Shown in pieces: positions 39,305 to 49,144 of a stretch of 64,000 bases of DNA; the stretch's first letter is position 1, and every line of letters begins with the position of its first letter. The stretch is taken from the NCBI GenBank assembly GCA_022841915.1, contig JALHQN010000014.1, positions 16,319-80,318 of the forward strand, given 5' to 3'. The notes under the pieces were generated by a model, which was not told the DNA's origin, did no database searches, and saw only the letters and a list, made by a program, of their open reading frames with translations. This stretch comes from Burkholderiales bacterium (GTDB lineage: Bacteria > Pseudomonadota > Gammaproteobacteria > Burkholderiales > WYBJ01). The position numbers and the translations under genes are program-made.

Positions 39305-40048
39305 TTACTGCCACAACTTTCCGCACAAGCCCCGGTAGGCAAACGGCTGGCTGGGGCTGGCGGGCTGGCTGCCTTTGGCTTCAATCGACACTGCCAGCTC
39401 CACGGCCGTAAAAAACAGCTTTTCGGCGGGCTCCGGCAGGGACACACGAGCAAACTTCGCGTTCGGGATGGGGCCGATGGAAGTCAGTCGGCCTTCCTTG
39501 TCGATGCGCCACAAATGAAACTCTTGTGTGTCAGTCAACGCAACCGCGGTGACCTGCTTGATTTCGATGGCAAGGCCATGGCGCAGACTGGAGACGATCA
39601 GACCTGGCTTGCCGTCGGCGGTGGCCAGCACGCCGACATAGCTGTCGGGAAGCAAGGTCTTCTGCGTCGCCTGCTGAGCCTGCCACAGGTTGGGCAGCAG
39701 GATGCCGACCATGACACCCAGGGCCAGCGTGGCTACCGGAATCGGCATCAATAAGCGTCGCCACCACGCCAGGGGCTGCCCTCGATGGGACGCAGGAGTG
39801 TCCGCAGACGATGCCGTGCCTGTGCGTTGCGCAATCGCCTTCCAGGTGGCCGGCGACGGCGTCATGGGCGGCTGGATCAGATTCAAGGGCATCAGGCGCA
39901 GGGCCCAGGCTTCGGCGGCGGCGGCTACGGCCGGGTCTTGGCGACACACGGCCTCGAAACGGCGCCGGGCCGGGCCTTGCAGCGCACCCGAGACGTAGGC
40001 GCCTGCCAACCATTCGACCAAGGCCGGGTGGTTTCGCCAGGTCGTCAC
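39305..40048 (-). CDS. Anti-sigma factor, RskA type
   Basis: The 247-residue protein has an N-terminal cytoplasmic anti-sigma helix (LVEWLAGAYVSGALQGPARR), one membrane segment near residues 103-121 (PIPVATLALGVMVGILLPN) and a periplasmic RskA domain with strand motifs such as LWRIDKEGRL. The GTG at 40048 with GGGAGGG upstream sets the start. It would hold the ECF sigma factor encoded 100 bases upstream inactive until a periplasmic signal arrives. Confidence 0.87.
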   Translation of the reverse strand: MTTWRNHPALVEWLAGAYVSGALQGPARRRFEAVCRQDPAVAAAAEAWALRLMPLNLIQPPMTPSPATWKAIAQRTGTASSADTPASHRGQPLAWWRRLLMPIPVATLALGVMVGILLPNLWQAQQATQKTLLPDSYVGVLATADGKPGLIVSSLRHGLAIEIKQVTAVALTDTQEFHLWRIDKEGRLTSIGPIPNAKFARVSLPEPAEKLFFTAVELAVSIEAKGSQPASPSQPFAYRGLCGKLWQ

Positions 40049-40148
40049 AGTGCCCTCCCGGCTCGACACAGGCGTGTACTCGCTGCCTCTCCGAGAGACG
40101 CATTGCAGGCTTCGTGCGGCCAGGTTCCGATCAGGCAGTGGTGCGCGC

Positions 40149-40751
40149 TCATACCGCAGCCTCCAGGCACGCGCGAAGCCGCAGCAGAGAGCGGCGAGTC
40201 CAGGCCTTGACCGTTCCGAGCGGCCTGCGCAGGCGCTCGGCGATTTCAAGGTGAGTCAAGCCGTCGTAGAAAGCCAGCAGCACGGCCTGGCGCGGCAGGG
40301 CCTCCAACGCCGACAAGCAATGCGCCAGACGCTGGCCGTCTTCCACTTCCAGCAGTTGCTGCATGGGCGAGCCGCCGTCGACGGCGGTATCGTGGAAGCG
40401 CTCTTCGCCACTGTCGTCCTGCCACAGCAAGGGCTCCTCGGGCTTCTTGCGCCGAAGGAGATCGATGGCCCGGTTTCGCGTGATTACACACAACCACGCG
40501 AGCGACACGGACTGGCCTGCCGGCCGCAGCATGCTTTGCTGCCAGAGCGTCACGAACACCTCTTGCAACACGTCCTCGGCCAGCGCCCGATCCTGGAGCA
40601 CACGCCAGGCCACCGCCAGAAGACGAGCAGAGATCCGCTCATACAGGGCGCGCAGTGCAGCGGCGTCGCGCAGGGCGATGCGCGCAAGCAGTTGGGCGAT
40701 TTCGTCGCGATCATCCATGGGATTGGCGTCGGTGTGGGGCGGCACAGGCAT
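40149..40751 (-). CDS. ECF RNA polymerase sigma factor
   Basis: The product is about 200 residues. It has sigma region 2 (LYERISARLLAVAWRVLQ, EDVLQEVFVTLWQQ, VITRNRAIDLLRR) and region 4 (LSALEALPRQAVLLAFYDG, then RLRRPLGTVKAWTRRSLLRL). The start is uncertain between the ATGs at 40751 and 40718; neither has a clear ribosome-binding site. With the RskA-type anti-sigma factor downstream it forms a standard ECF module. The divergent PEP-CTERM gene at 40992 is a plausible target. Confidence 0.9.
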   Translation of the reverse strand: MPVPPHTDANPMDDRDEIAQLLARIALRDAAALRALYERISARLLAVAWRVLQDRALAEDVLQEVFVTLWQQSMLRPAGQSVSLAWLCVITRNRAIDLLRRKKPEEPLLWQDDSGEERFHDTAVDGGSPMQQLLEVEDGQRLAHCLSALEALPRQAVLLAFYDGLTHLEIAERLRRPLGTVKAWTRRSLLRLRACLEAAV

Positions 40752-40991
40752 GGTATCAGGATGACGGAGCGCAAGGATGCAATCTGATGTCTGAACGTTG
40801 GATTTCCCTCGCCGGATGCAGGCCGAAAAAAATATTCGCATGTGCTGCATCTGATTGGCATGCGACTGCGTTCATCCATTGACCCTGGCGCGCGACTTCC
40901 GTCCAAACGAAGGACCAGGCCGGCCCCGGGGCACCACACCGCTCGGATTCATCGCGCCGCATGCTTCAAATCCATCAACCGGAGGACTCTC

Positions 40992-41654
40992 ATGAAAAAT
41001 CACGCACTCCCGATTCTGACAAGCACCGTTGCTGCCCTGCTGCTCGTCGCCCAGCCCGCCCAAGCAGTCGATGTGCTCTTCAACAGCAACCCGTTCGCCG
41101 GTTCGACCGCGAACCCCGACGACGGCGTGCGCACTGTGGTTGCCGGCAACCAGATCACCCTGGCCAGCTTCGATATGGCCACCGATCGATTCGTCTTCGA
41201 TCGCAACTTCTTCGCTGTAGGCGATTCCCTGAATTTTGCGAACAGCGTGGCAGCCAACCTGCCGAGTTCCGGCATCAATGTCATCGTGATCCAAGACACC
41301 TCTACAACCACGGGTGCCGCCTTCAACGCCGGCACCGCCGCCAACCTGATCGCCCAGGCCGTGACCAGCGATGGGGCCGGATTCTTCTTCTACAACAACA
41401 GCGGCCTGCAGGTTAACCGGCTGGTCTACTCGACCAATCTCAATTCGCCAACCGCCGACCTGTCGATCCTCGCGCGCATCAATTCACCCGCAGGGCTGGA
41501 CGCCGTGGCGGCCCTGCCCGATTTCACCACTGCCAATTTTGCCCTCGCCCCGGTACCCGAGCCTGAAACCTATGCGCTGCTGCTGGCCGGCCTTGCCATG
41601 GTGGCGGTGGGCGCACGCGCCTCGCGTGGAACAGCGAGCGGCAAGTGGGCGTGA
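40992..41654 (+). CDS. PEP-CTERM sorting-domain secreted protein
   Basis: The 220-residue protein has a signal peptide (LPILTSTVAALLLVAQPAQA), a beta-rich body and the sorting tag PVPEPETYALLLAG followed by hydrophobic and basic residues. GGAGGA lies 5 bases before the ATG. It is divergent from the ECF sigma gene with 240 bases between, so the sigma factor may control it. Exported for exosortase-dependent sorting; no enzymatic motif is seen. Confidence 0.9.
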   Translation: MKNHALPILTSTVAALLLVAQPAQAVDVLFNSNPFAGSTANPDDGVRTVVAGNQITLASFDMATDRFVFDRNFFAVGDSLNFANSVAANLPSSGINVIVIQDTSTTTGAAFNAGTAANLIAQAVTSDGAGFFFYNNSGLQVNRLVYSTNLNSPTADLSILARINSPAGLDAVAALPDFTTANFALAPVPEPETYALLLAGLAMVAVGARASRGTASGKWA

Positions 41655-41706
41655 AATCGACACGATGCCGAGACAATGTACCCACGAGTGATGTGAGGTA
41701 GACCGG

Positions 41707-41731
41707 ACCATCGCTTGCGGGCGATGGTTTC
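41707..41731 (+). terminator. Possible intrinsic terminator
   Basis: ACCATCGC and GCGATGGT form an 8-bp stem with a six-base loop, followed by a short TTT. It lies 53 bases after the PEP-CTERM stop. The T-run is short, so termination efficiency is doubtful. Confidence 0.4.
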
Positions 41732-41842
41732 CTCATGGTGGCTCCGTATGGCACGCGAAATGATCTCCGACCCGGGGGGCACAGGCGTAGACCGTGGCCG
41801 AGATCACCTGTGACAGGATTCAATCTGATCAGGAGTGAATCA

Positions 41843-41989
41843 ATGGCCCATTCCGATACCCGCGTTATCACCTCACACGTCCCAGTGCCGCTCGCCGATC
41901 AGGTTGATGCGCTCGCAGAGCGCATGGAGCGTTCGCGCGGTTGGATCGTAACCGGTAAACCACTGGCGTTCTTCCTTGCGCGCGCGTGA
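41843..41989 (+). pseudogene. Truncated CopG-type ribbon-helix-helix antitoxin
   Basis: The 48-residue product begins like a CopG/RHH antitoxin (TRVITSHVPVPLADQVDALA, ERMERSRGWIV) and then leaves the family sequence, ending LAFFLARA. Full relatives run to about 80-90 residues and are followed by a RelE/ParE toxin. Here the C-terminus and toxin are missing, and a TonB-receptor tail follows. This is probably a deletion scar. Confidence 0.6.
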
Positions 41990-42091
41990 CGTGGTCAATT
42001 ACTCCCGTAGTTCAACAACGACAGGAGCAAGCACGATTCAGACGCAGACTAGGAAGCTGATCAGACGTGACCGCAGCGGAGTGAGCACCAG

Positions 42092-42838
42092 AACGTCCAT
42101 GCGAAGTACTTACGAGGCTTCAAGAGCGGCGGCTGGAACCTGAACTTCATCGACCCGAACGCCGCCGCCGACCCTTCCTTCGGCACCGAAACGGTCAACG
42201 GCATCGAAGCAGGCACGACAGGAAAGTTCCTCGACGGGCGGCTACGCTACGACTTGGCCGTCTACGTGAGTCGATACAAAGACTTTCAGGTGTTTCAGTT
42301 CGTCGATCTCGGCGCCGGCGCGACCTCGATCCTGCTCAAGAACGCAGCCAAGGCAGAATCGCGCGGTTTCGACGCCGGCCTCGCATGGCGGGCAAGCTCT
42401 CGGCTGGACATCGGCATTCGGGTTGGCTGGAATCAGGCAGTCTTCAAGCAATTCGACAACTGCTCGACGACAATCGACTGCACCGGGCACCGGTTACCTT
42501 ACGCGCCGAAGTTCTCCTCGGCACTCACGCTGAAATATGTCCTTCCAATGCCTAGTCTGGACGGAAATCTGGAGCTCTATGGCGAGTATGGCCGTCGCGG
42601 AAAATCGTTTTCGGACCCGGTCAACGACCCCGTGACCCAAATGATTCCCGCTCGCGACCTCGTCAATGTTCGGGTGGGATTCTTCCCCAACGGTGCGCAA
42701 TGGGACATCGGTCTGTGGGTGCGCAATCTGTTCGACGAGGATGCCGCAGCGATCCGTGGCCGGGACTTCCTCGGTAATGAGTTCACCCGGCGCATCGATC
42801 CGCGCACGGTCGGCCTCGAGGCACGATTGAGCTTCTGA
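42092..42838 (+). pseudogene. C-terminal remnant of a TonB-dependent receptor
   Basis: The frame is open from about 42092 (after a stop at 42068) to 42838 and encodes the last roughly 248 residues of an outer-membrane barrel. KYLRGFKSGGWNLNF, VNGIEAGTTGKFLDGRLRYD, LVNVRVGFFPNGAQWDIGLW and the terminal aromatic LEARLSF are all typical. The signal, plug domain and most of the barrel are missing, so it cannot function. The deletion lies between this tail and the truncated RHH gene. Confidence 0.8.
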
Positions 42839-43231
42839 GAGCCCACGCAGCGTGCTGTTTGCGTGCCCAGACCCACTTCCGCAGTTCAGTGCCATGAACG
42901 TCGGTGTATCGAGGAGCTGGTGTTGTGAGCAAGCGTGGCTCGCGACCGCCCTTGCTGCAGTCTCTTGCACATCGCGTAGGCAATAAAACAGATCGGGATG
43001 TGCGCCTTGACCCCATGGAGCGCATCGCCAGAGCGGACTCGCGGACACGAAATGCTGCTTCAGCCTCGGTGAGTTGGATGTAGATGTGCCACAACGCCGG
43101 CGATGCTGGTGCGAACGATGTAAGCCCCTCGGTCAGGTTTGCCCGCTCGGCCCTTCAACACTTTGATCATGAGCTCGCTTTAGCTCTTGTGAGTACGGCT
43201 CACCGACAATAGCCTAGCGACAAGTGGTCTC
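42839..43231. other. Intergenic region, nothing recognised
   Basis: This 393-base region lies between the convergent TonB remnant and a PEP-CTERM gene. I see no gene with a ribosome-binding site, no repeat and no strong terminator hairpin. Confidence 0.4.
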
Positions 43232-44149
43232 TTACCGAGCTTGGATGGAAAGCCCACGCAGCCGGCGAGGGCGCAAGCGGAATCCGACCAGCCCAAGTCC
43301 GACCAACATCATGGCGTAGCTCTCCGGCTCGGGGATCGGCACGCTCAGGACGAACGACGCCCGAGTAAAGGTCTCGCCGTCAAAGATATGCCCTGGCGTT
43401 GCGAAGCTTCCCGTCGCGACGACGTCACCGGCCTTGAGATAATCCCACGAAGCGTAGATGGCTGTGCCGTTCACTTCGGGATGGCTCAAATAGAAGCGCA
43501 GCTGATCTGCACCCAAGGCCGTATCGAGCGCAACGGTGTCGATGATCTCGTTGGTTCCGACCTGGAAATTCTGTTCGGTAAAGCGGATCTCCGGCGCTGC
43601 GCCCGGCGCTGTATCGCGTCGCAGCGAAATGGCGAGGTAATCGCTCCGATGCCCCGGTGCCGTCGCATCCTGGTGAGTGTCGATCAGGCGCAGTTGAAAA
43701 AGGTCACCCGCCCCGGGCATAGCAATGTCGAAAAGCACGGATGCGACAAAGGTGCGGTGAATCTTCAATCCGCCGTTGAGGTCCGCTGGCGCATCACTCC
43801 GATTTGTAAGCAGTGCCACTCCGTGATTGACACGCGAATTGCCTGAAGCTGTGCTCACTTGAGCACCCTGCGCGGAATCGAGCCGCAACTTGCCGCCGGC
43901 TTCGTCTCCGACGTTGAACGTGCCCGTGAGGCCGTAGCAGTTGGGCACGAGCGCGCCGCAGTTGAAGGTGCTGGTAGAAGGCCTCGCCGGCGGCACGATG
44001 CCATCGCTGAACGTGTCCAGGAAGTAACCGACCCCATCGCGCGTGAGGCGAAACTCATCGACGAAAACGACAAAGGCGTGAGACACACCGCAGGCCAACG
44101 ACAAAGCCGTGGCAACGACGAAACGAGACAATGGACTTGCGTCATACAT
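43232..44149 (-). CDS. PEP-CTERM sorting-domain secreted protein
   Basis: The 305-residue protein starts at the ATG at 44149, where GAGGAG lies 8 bases upstream; an earlier ATG at 44182 lacks support. It has a signal peptide (FVVATALSLACGVSHA), a concanavalin-like beta-rich body and the tag PIPEPESYAMMLVGLGLVGF with a basic end. It is presumably exported and sorted by an exosortase encoded elsewhere. No catalytic residues are recognised. Confidence 0.88.
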   Translation of the reverse strand: MYDASPLSRFVVATALSLACGVSHAFVVFVDEFRLTRDGVGYFLDTFSDGIVPPARPSTSTFNCGALVPNCYGLTGTFNVGDEAGGKLRLDSAQGAQVSTASGNSRVNHGVALLTNRSDAPADLNGGLKIHRTFVASVLFDIAMPGAGDLFQLRLIDTHQDATAPGHRSDYLAISLRRDTAPGAAPEIRFTEQNFQVGTNEIIDTVALDTALGADQLRFYLSHPEVNGTAIYASWDYLKAGDVVATGSFATPGHIFDGETFTRASFVLSVPIPEPESYAMMLVGLGLVGFRLRPRRLRGLSIQAR

Positions 44150-44349
44150 GACAGTGCTCCTCAGCAATGTTGGCCGGATCATCTAGTTTCTCGGCATGCT
44201 CCTCGTCCGATGCAAAATGTCGCTAATGGAGGACTGCCAGAATAGATGCACTCTATTCAATCGCATGAGTGCTCACATCATCCAAACGGGTGATGTGCAC
44301 CGCGGAACGCCCGTTTACTCTTCTCGCCGATTCCGATTCGCATCGATCG

Positions 44350-44574
44350 ATGCGACATGGCATCTATCAGGGCAATGAATTGAGCATTGAGATACGGGTG
44401 ATTCGAGATCCTTGCGACCGGAGAGCCGTTTACCGCCTACGCCACCGTGCGTACTGCTCGAAGGGGCTGCTCAAGGTACGGCCTAGCGGGGAGTTCAAGG
44501 ACGATTTTGACGATCTTCCCAATCAAACGCTTCTGGGAGCGCTAGTCCTGGACGGCAGAGTTCTCCAGATCTAG
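44350..44574 (+). pseudogene. Truncated FeeM-like N-acyltransferase
   Basis: About 60 residues match the start of N-acyl-amino-acid synthase and autoinducer-synthase-like GNAT proteins: VYRLRHRAYCSKGLL, then GEFKDDFDDLPN and LLGALVLDGRV. Family members continue for another 150 or more residues. Here the frame ends at 44574 within sequence that on the other strand encodes an IS3-family OrfA tail. The break point is therefore near 44550, and the protein is non-functional. The start codon is uncertain. Confidence 0.55.
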
Positions 44575-44700
44575 CTCGGCGTAGTACATCGTCTCAAGTT
44601 TGGCATTCTCGGCCTCGATTTCCCTGAGCCGTTCTAAGTCCGACACCGCCCTGCCGCCGTCCTTCGCCTTCCAGTTGAGGCAGTACGTTGGCTGATCCCA
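44542..44700 (-). mobile_element. IS3-family OrfA (transposase) C-terminal remnant
   Basis: Reading leftward from 44700 to a stop at 44542 gives WKAKDGGRAVSDLERLREIE followed by AENAKLETMYYAELDLEN. This is the end of the helix-turn-helix and the leucine-zipper region of IS3-group OrfA proteins. No OrfB, no terminal inverted repeats and no start codon are present, so only a fragment remains. It abuts the truncated acyltransferase. Confidence 0.7.
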
Positions 44701-44751
44701 TGCCCGCGACGTCTCGACCGCACGGTATACGGCAACACCGATATGGGTAAA

Positions 44752-45888
44752 TCATCGACGGAGGCGCGGGAGCGCGTGGACGAGTTGAATCAGCTCCACC
44801 TGCCGGTGCGTCTGAGTCTTGGTAAAGACGGACTGTAGCTGCGTTCGCACGGTATTGATGCTAACGCCCGCCTGCTCGGATACCTGCTGAAGGGTTGCCC
44901 CTTCGGCCAACCCAGAAACGAGTTTGGCCTCGGCATCGGACAGCCCGAAAAGATCACGCAGCAGACCAAGGCTTCCCGATCCAGCCTTCCAACGCGCACC
45001 GAGCGTCACCAGAGACATCCGAGGGCCCGACGGGCCATCAACCCAATCGTTTGCGGGATTAATCGGCAAAAACACCACCTGACATTCAGGAGAGCCGATA
45101 TCGCTCTGGAATGAAAAGGCACTTGCCCGGCACTCGCGTTCCGAAGTTGCAAACCTTATCCCCTGCGTGAGCTTATCGTGACATGAGGGAGTAAAGCCCC
45201 GGAGCCTGCCATTGCGAACCCGCAGGGGAGCCGACGGAAGCCTCAACATCGATTCCGCCGCAACATTCGCAAATCGGATGAACAATCTATCATCGACGAT
45301 GAACAATGGGTAATCGAGCGCATTGGTCGCGCTTAGTCCGACTGCGGCTTGGCGACGCAGTGCCTCGAACCGAAGATGCAGTTCGGAGGCGCGTTGTACG
45401 TGAGGCGTTATTCGGCTGAGCCATTCCTTCTCCATGTCGCCGAAGGGGTTCTGCTTCGACGATCGGAAGAGGGCCATTGCCCCACGTGCCTCGCTCCCTT
45501 CGGAAAGCCGAATTGCCGCCGCATATCGAATATCCCACGGACGGAGCCATTGATAGACTTCATTTCGATCCACAAAGCTTGCATCGAAATGCTCATTGTC
45601 GAACACCCACTGCCCCGGAGCCGAGGCCTCGGTAAGCTTTCGCCTCGGGTCTCCGGGGGCAAGATGGGTGTTGTAGTACTCTGTTTCTTTTTCCGGATAC
45701 TGGTCGGTCGTAACCGCAAGGGCCATTCTGTTTCTTGCCGTGTCCCAGAGGTGGTACTGACCACCGCGCGCGTCGATTACCTCGCTGAACTTCGCGAGAA
45801 AAACCGCCCAAGCACGAGGTTCGGTCGGGGTTTCGTAAAGACTGGTAAGTGCCGATTCGTAGAGCTTGAATCTGTCTGAATCACGCAT
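44752..45888 (-). CDS. LuxR-family transcriptional regulator
   Basis: The 378-residue protein ends in a LuxR-type helix-turn-helix (LFGLSDAEAKLVSGLAEG, then AGVSINTVRTQLQSVFTKT). The N-terminal and central regions look like a sensory GAF/PAS-type domain (PLFIVDDRLFIRFANVAAES). It lacks the autoinducer-binding domain of classic quorum sensing LuxR proteins. The start at 45888 is set by GGGAGA; an in-frame ATG at 45996 is less likely. It neighbours a truncated acyltransferase, but no functional link can be shown. Confidence 0.85.
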   Translation of the reverse strand: MRDSDRFKLYESALTSLYETPTEPRAWAVFLAKFSEVIDARGGQYHLWDTARNRMALAVTTDQYPEKETEYYNTHLAPGDPRRKLTEASAPGQWVFDNEHFDASFVDRNEVYQWLRPWDIRYAAAIRLSEGSEARGAMALFRSSKQNPFGDMEKEWLSRITPHVQRASELHLRFEALRRQAAVGLSATNALDYPLFIVDDRLFIRFANVAAESMLRLPSAPLRVRNGRLRGFTPSCHDKLTQGIRFATSERECRASAFSFQSDIGSPECQVVFLPINPANDWVDGPSGPRMSLVTLGARWKAGSGSLGLLRDLFGLSDAEAKLVSGLAEGATLQQVSEQAGVSINTVRTQLQSVFTKTQTHRQVELIQLVHALPRLRR

Positions 45889-46183
45889 GACGATCTCCCA
45901 CCGGTCGGACAAGAAAGACGCGGAGGAGAATCCGCGAGGCCGCCGATCAGCACGATCAACGCAATCTTGAATCGATGATATGTGGTTTTCGTCCACGGAT
46001 GAAGTGCGTACGCCTTTGGGCTAATGCCGGAGGCTTAACACAGTATCCGATCACCCTCTGACCTATGGGATGAGTGTCCGCTCGGGGCAATGGAGCGAAC
46101 GGAGGCATTTAGGCCGATTCCGGCAAGCGTTCGCCAAAGGGACCTCGACGGTCTCCATGCCGCTCGGTGGATCGCCAAATGTC

Positions 46184-46288
46184 ATGCCACTGTCCGATAT
46201 GGACTTCAGCGAGCAGCCACACAGTGTGGTCTACGTGGGCGAGCCAGGCACGGGCAAGACCATCCATCGCGATGTCACGGCTCAGTAA
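46184..46288 (+). pseudogene. Possible IstB-like ATPase remnant (IS21 family)
   Basis: A short frame encodes LSDMDFSEQPHSVVYVGEPG followed by TGKT, resembling the region up to the Walker A loop of IstB, the helper ATPase of IS21 elements. It then stops. Nothing else of IS21 is visible, and the match covers only about 30 residues. Confidence 0.35.
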
Positions 46289-46684
46289 GCGCTCCCATGC
46301 CCCCGTACTTCCGGGGTTGAATTGGGCAAGGGGGCGTCGACCTTGGCACGCCACGACTGTATCTACTGCACCGCCAGATTCTCGATCGTCTGAACTCCTC
46401 GGCAACGTCATTGATGGTGGCCTTACGACCGCGTCGTCCCACGTAGCAGGCGAAGCGCTTCTTAGGTAAGGGATAGTCCGCCAATGGTCCTCGCTCTCGG
46501 AGGCGGCGGGCCGGACGTTGGCGGCGGCGCGAACTCGCTGATTGCGGACCACAAGTCACGTTTCGAGATCGCCTCGAACAGCCCGTAATCCCGGTGCAGA
46601 CTACATTGCATCACCCGTTTGGATGATTCGCGCTTCTCGAAGCCCAATTAGTCTATCGACTTCCATTTCGACCGGAGAACCATC
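46289..46684. other. Intergenic debris
   Basis: About 400 bases between the IstB-like scrap and a PEP-CTERM gene. Minus-strand frames give transposase-like flavours (basic, cysteine-containing segments) but nothing I can assign to a family. The ribosome-binding site GGAGAA of the next gene is at the right end. Confidence 0.35.
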
Positions 46685-47467
46685 ATGCACAGGTTCCTCA
46701 GCTGCTCGCTTCGTGTTGCGTTCTTGCTGGCCGCACTCGTTCCCGGTGCGAGTTCGGCGATGTCGATAATCGAGCGGTACGACCGCAGTACGATGATATT
46801 TCCGGACTCAGAGACGTTCGCGGGTGCACTACAGCAAAGCGAAATGCGCCAGTTCAATGTGCCGATCGCACTGGGCGAGACCGTCACCCGCAATCACACG
46901 CTCAACGGCGTCACGGTCGGTGACATTACCTGGGTTGGGGACTCGAACATAGGCGTCACCATCACCGAGATCGTGGCGGGTAGTCCCACGACTGTCCGCG
47001 CACGCGTGACGGGAACCACCGGCGCTGCCGGATACACCACGCTCGTTTCCCAGCGCGAACGCACGTCGATCATCGAGAACGGTATTCATGTCTTCCGCCG
47101 CACCGGCATTGGCGGATTCGGCGGCGTAACAGCGGGAAACCCCTACATCTACGAGATTCTGTTGCCCGGCGACTGGTCGGAGGTCGGCACCACGACCGGT
47201 CGTCACACGCTCGACGCGATCAACCCGCTCTGGAGCATCGAACGCAACTTCGTCTACGACGGCAGCAACACCGTATTTCGTGCTCGAATCGCCAGCTATG
47301 TGAACGACGGCCAGCATGACCTCGATTTGTCGTACTCGCTCTACGGAGTGGCCGCGGTGCCCGAGCCGTCCGCTGCGGTGCTCATGCTGTTGGGCTGCGG
47401 ATTTCTCGCCTCCACTCTTGTGCGACGATCAGGACAACGGAAGTCAAGTGCGCACCTACGAGCGTAG
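46685..47467 (+). CDS. PEP-CTERM sorting-domain secreted protein
   Basis: The 260-residue protein has a signal peptide (FLSCSLRVAFLLAALVPGAS), a beta-rich body with many Thr/Gly/Val residues and the tag AVPEPSAAVLMLLG followed by a hydrophobic helix and RRSGQRKS. GGAGAA before the ATG fits. It is one of five such substrates in the window; no shared body domain links them. Confidence 0.88.
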   Translation: MHRFLSCSLRVAFLLAALVPGASSAMSIIERYDRSTMIFPDSETFAGALQQSEMRQFNVPIALGETVTRNHTLNGVTVGDITWVGDSNIGVTITEIVAGSPTTVRARVTGTTGAAGYTTLVSQRERTSIIENGIHVFRRTGIGGFGGVTAGNPYIYEILLPGDWSEVGTTTGRHTLDAINPLWSIERNFVYDGSNTVFRARIASYVNDGQHDLDLSYSLYGVAAVPEPSAAVLMLLGCGFLASTLVRRSGQRKSSAHLRA

Positions 47468-47915
47468 TCCGTCGATGCGTTCGGCCGGGCAGACAGGGCG
47501 TCTCGCTCCGTAGCGAAGAACACCCCTACCGATCAATCGGGACGTGGGCGAATGTCTGTGCAATCATCAGCCGGGACGCTTCGTGCCGCGGACACTCGGC
47601 ATCGACATTGTAATGACCAGCCGTACTATGCCGAGACCTCTGCGCTTTCGATAACGTAGAGTTCATAGGCCTGATCAGAGCGGAAGCGAGAAGTTTTTCT
47701 CCGAAGAAGACTCGCACGGCACATTGTTTCGAAAGTAATAAGGTGCTGAGAACCGGAGTGCTGGATCCACCGAGCGAACTATCTGTCCGATTAGCCACTG
47801 CCACCGCGTCGCAGCGTGGCGGAGTGGAGAATCCAGACAAAACGAGCGCGGCGTGCTCTGTTTCTGCGGTTTCGGCCGACAAGCGCCCCGCATGTGCGAG
47901 GTGCTTGTCGCTAAG
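47468..47915. other. Intergenic region, nothing recognised
   Basis: About 450 bases separating convergent genes. Short plus-strand frames overlap the following minus-strand gene. No convincing terminator, repeat or RNA gene was seen. Confidence 0.4.
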
Positions 47916-48299
47916 TCACTGGCGAGTCAAAGTGAGCGGCGACTCGTTTCGAACACCCTTGAGGGTCTTGTCGTCGACGCGCTTCAACGCCAGGGTATCA
48001 TCGCTGCAGCCCGTGAGGACCTTCGATCCATAGGTGTTCACTTCTAGCTCGGTGGCTGTTGCACGGGTTACTTCAACCGGAAACTCAAGCCCAATGCAAC
48101 GATCCCCCTTCCTAAAACCTCGTCGATTCTGCCAAGTCCCTACTTTGCCTTTGATGATGAGTGTGGCCTCTTCTGCGCGGCCACTGTTGCGTGAGGTATA
48201 TTGCGCGAGCCATGTTCCATCGTAAGAGTGTTCTTCCTGTGCATGGGCTACAGATGCAATACCAAGGATGCCGAAGATAAGATAGCGCAGGGCGTTCAT
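47916..48299 (-). CDS. Small secreted protein of unknown function
   Basis: The 127-residue product has a clear signal peptide (NALRYLIFGILGIASVAHAQ) and a compact beta-rich domain beginning SYDGTWLAQYTSR and ending LKRVDDKTLKGVR. The strand pattern suggests a small lipocalin-like or barrel fold that binds a ligand, but this is only inference. AAGGAG before the ATG at 48299 makes the start reliable. I do not recognise a named family. Confidence 0.7.
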   Translation of the reverse strand: MNALRYLIFGILGIASVAHAQEEHSYDGTWLAQYTSRNSGRAEEATLIIKGKVGTWQNRRGFRKGDRCIGLEFPVEVTRATATELEVNTYGSKVLTGCSDDTLALKRVDDKTLKGVRNESPLTLTRQ

Positions 48300-49144
48300 G
48301 ATGACTCCTTATTGATGGTTGATACCCGCGGGCTATTCAATGCGATTGCCATGCCGCCCGCAGGCCTCGGTGCAGTGCAGGCAGCGCTTCCTCAACATGA
48401 CGGTGCGCAAGTCGGCCGAGGTCAACGCGATAGCTGGTCCATTCACCGCTCGGATAAGCACTTGGGGTACATGCCTGGGGATTCGAACATTCGAGCCAAT
48501 GGCAAAGCTTCGGCACCCGCAGATTGGACCTCGACGATGATTGTTTCGAAATTAGTTCAGGCTCGCATCATCCGTTTGGATGAAAGAGCGGCCGTACTTG
48601 ACTCTCGGTTGAGGGAGCTACATCTGAGAGGTTGGATCCGAGAGTAGTGGCAACACTGTTGCTGCGTTCTGTAGATCGAGCAGGTGATGGTGCGGACGAC
48701 AACTTGGGCTACCACCGGGAGGGAGTTCACGTATTCGACGTACAGGATGCGGGCGGTCGCCCCCCGTCCCCGCGGAAACTCGGGATCGCCGGCCGACCTG
48801 TATGGAAAATGGGGCTTTCCTATATACGTTTGCCGACACGTGTATAGACAACTCGACCAACCGATCCTGACGAACCGATGCGCCTTCGCCGTCATCGGCA
48901 CGGCGGTGACGGACCGTTCCGACTTGAAGGTGTTTCTTGGGCCGAATGCCCGACTTCTCCTGAGGCCCGCATGACGACGGCACGCACACATGACCACGGG
49001 GTAAGCGTGCAGAAGGCTGTCGATGGATCCAGCGGCCCAGTGGAGCGAGCGATGCGAGCACCTTGACAAGGGTCGGGCACAGTCAGAGACTTGTGCCCGA
49101 TGGCTTTGCAAGAGTTGGCCAGGTTCATGCGAGAGGGATTCCCC
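48300..49144. other. Long intergenic region, nothing recognised
   Basis: About 845 bases between a leftward secreted-protein gene and a rightward PEP-CTERM gene. Several open frames exist on both strands but have low-complexity, arginine- or serine-rich translations and no ribosome-binding sites. It may be decayed coding sequence. No repeat or RNA gene was recognised. Confidence 0.4.

Noticed and set aside
46109..46647. Minus-strand transposase gene
   Set aside because: Only basic, cysteine-bearing fragments in different frames are present and no family could be named.
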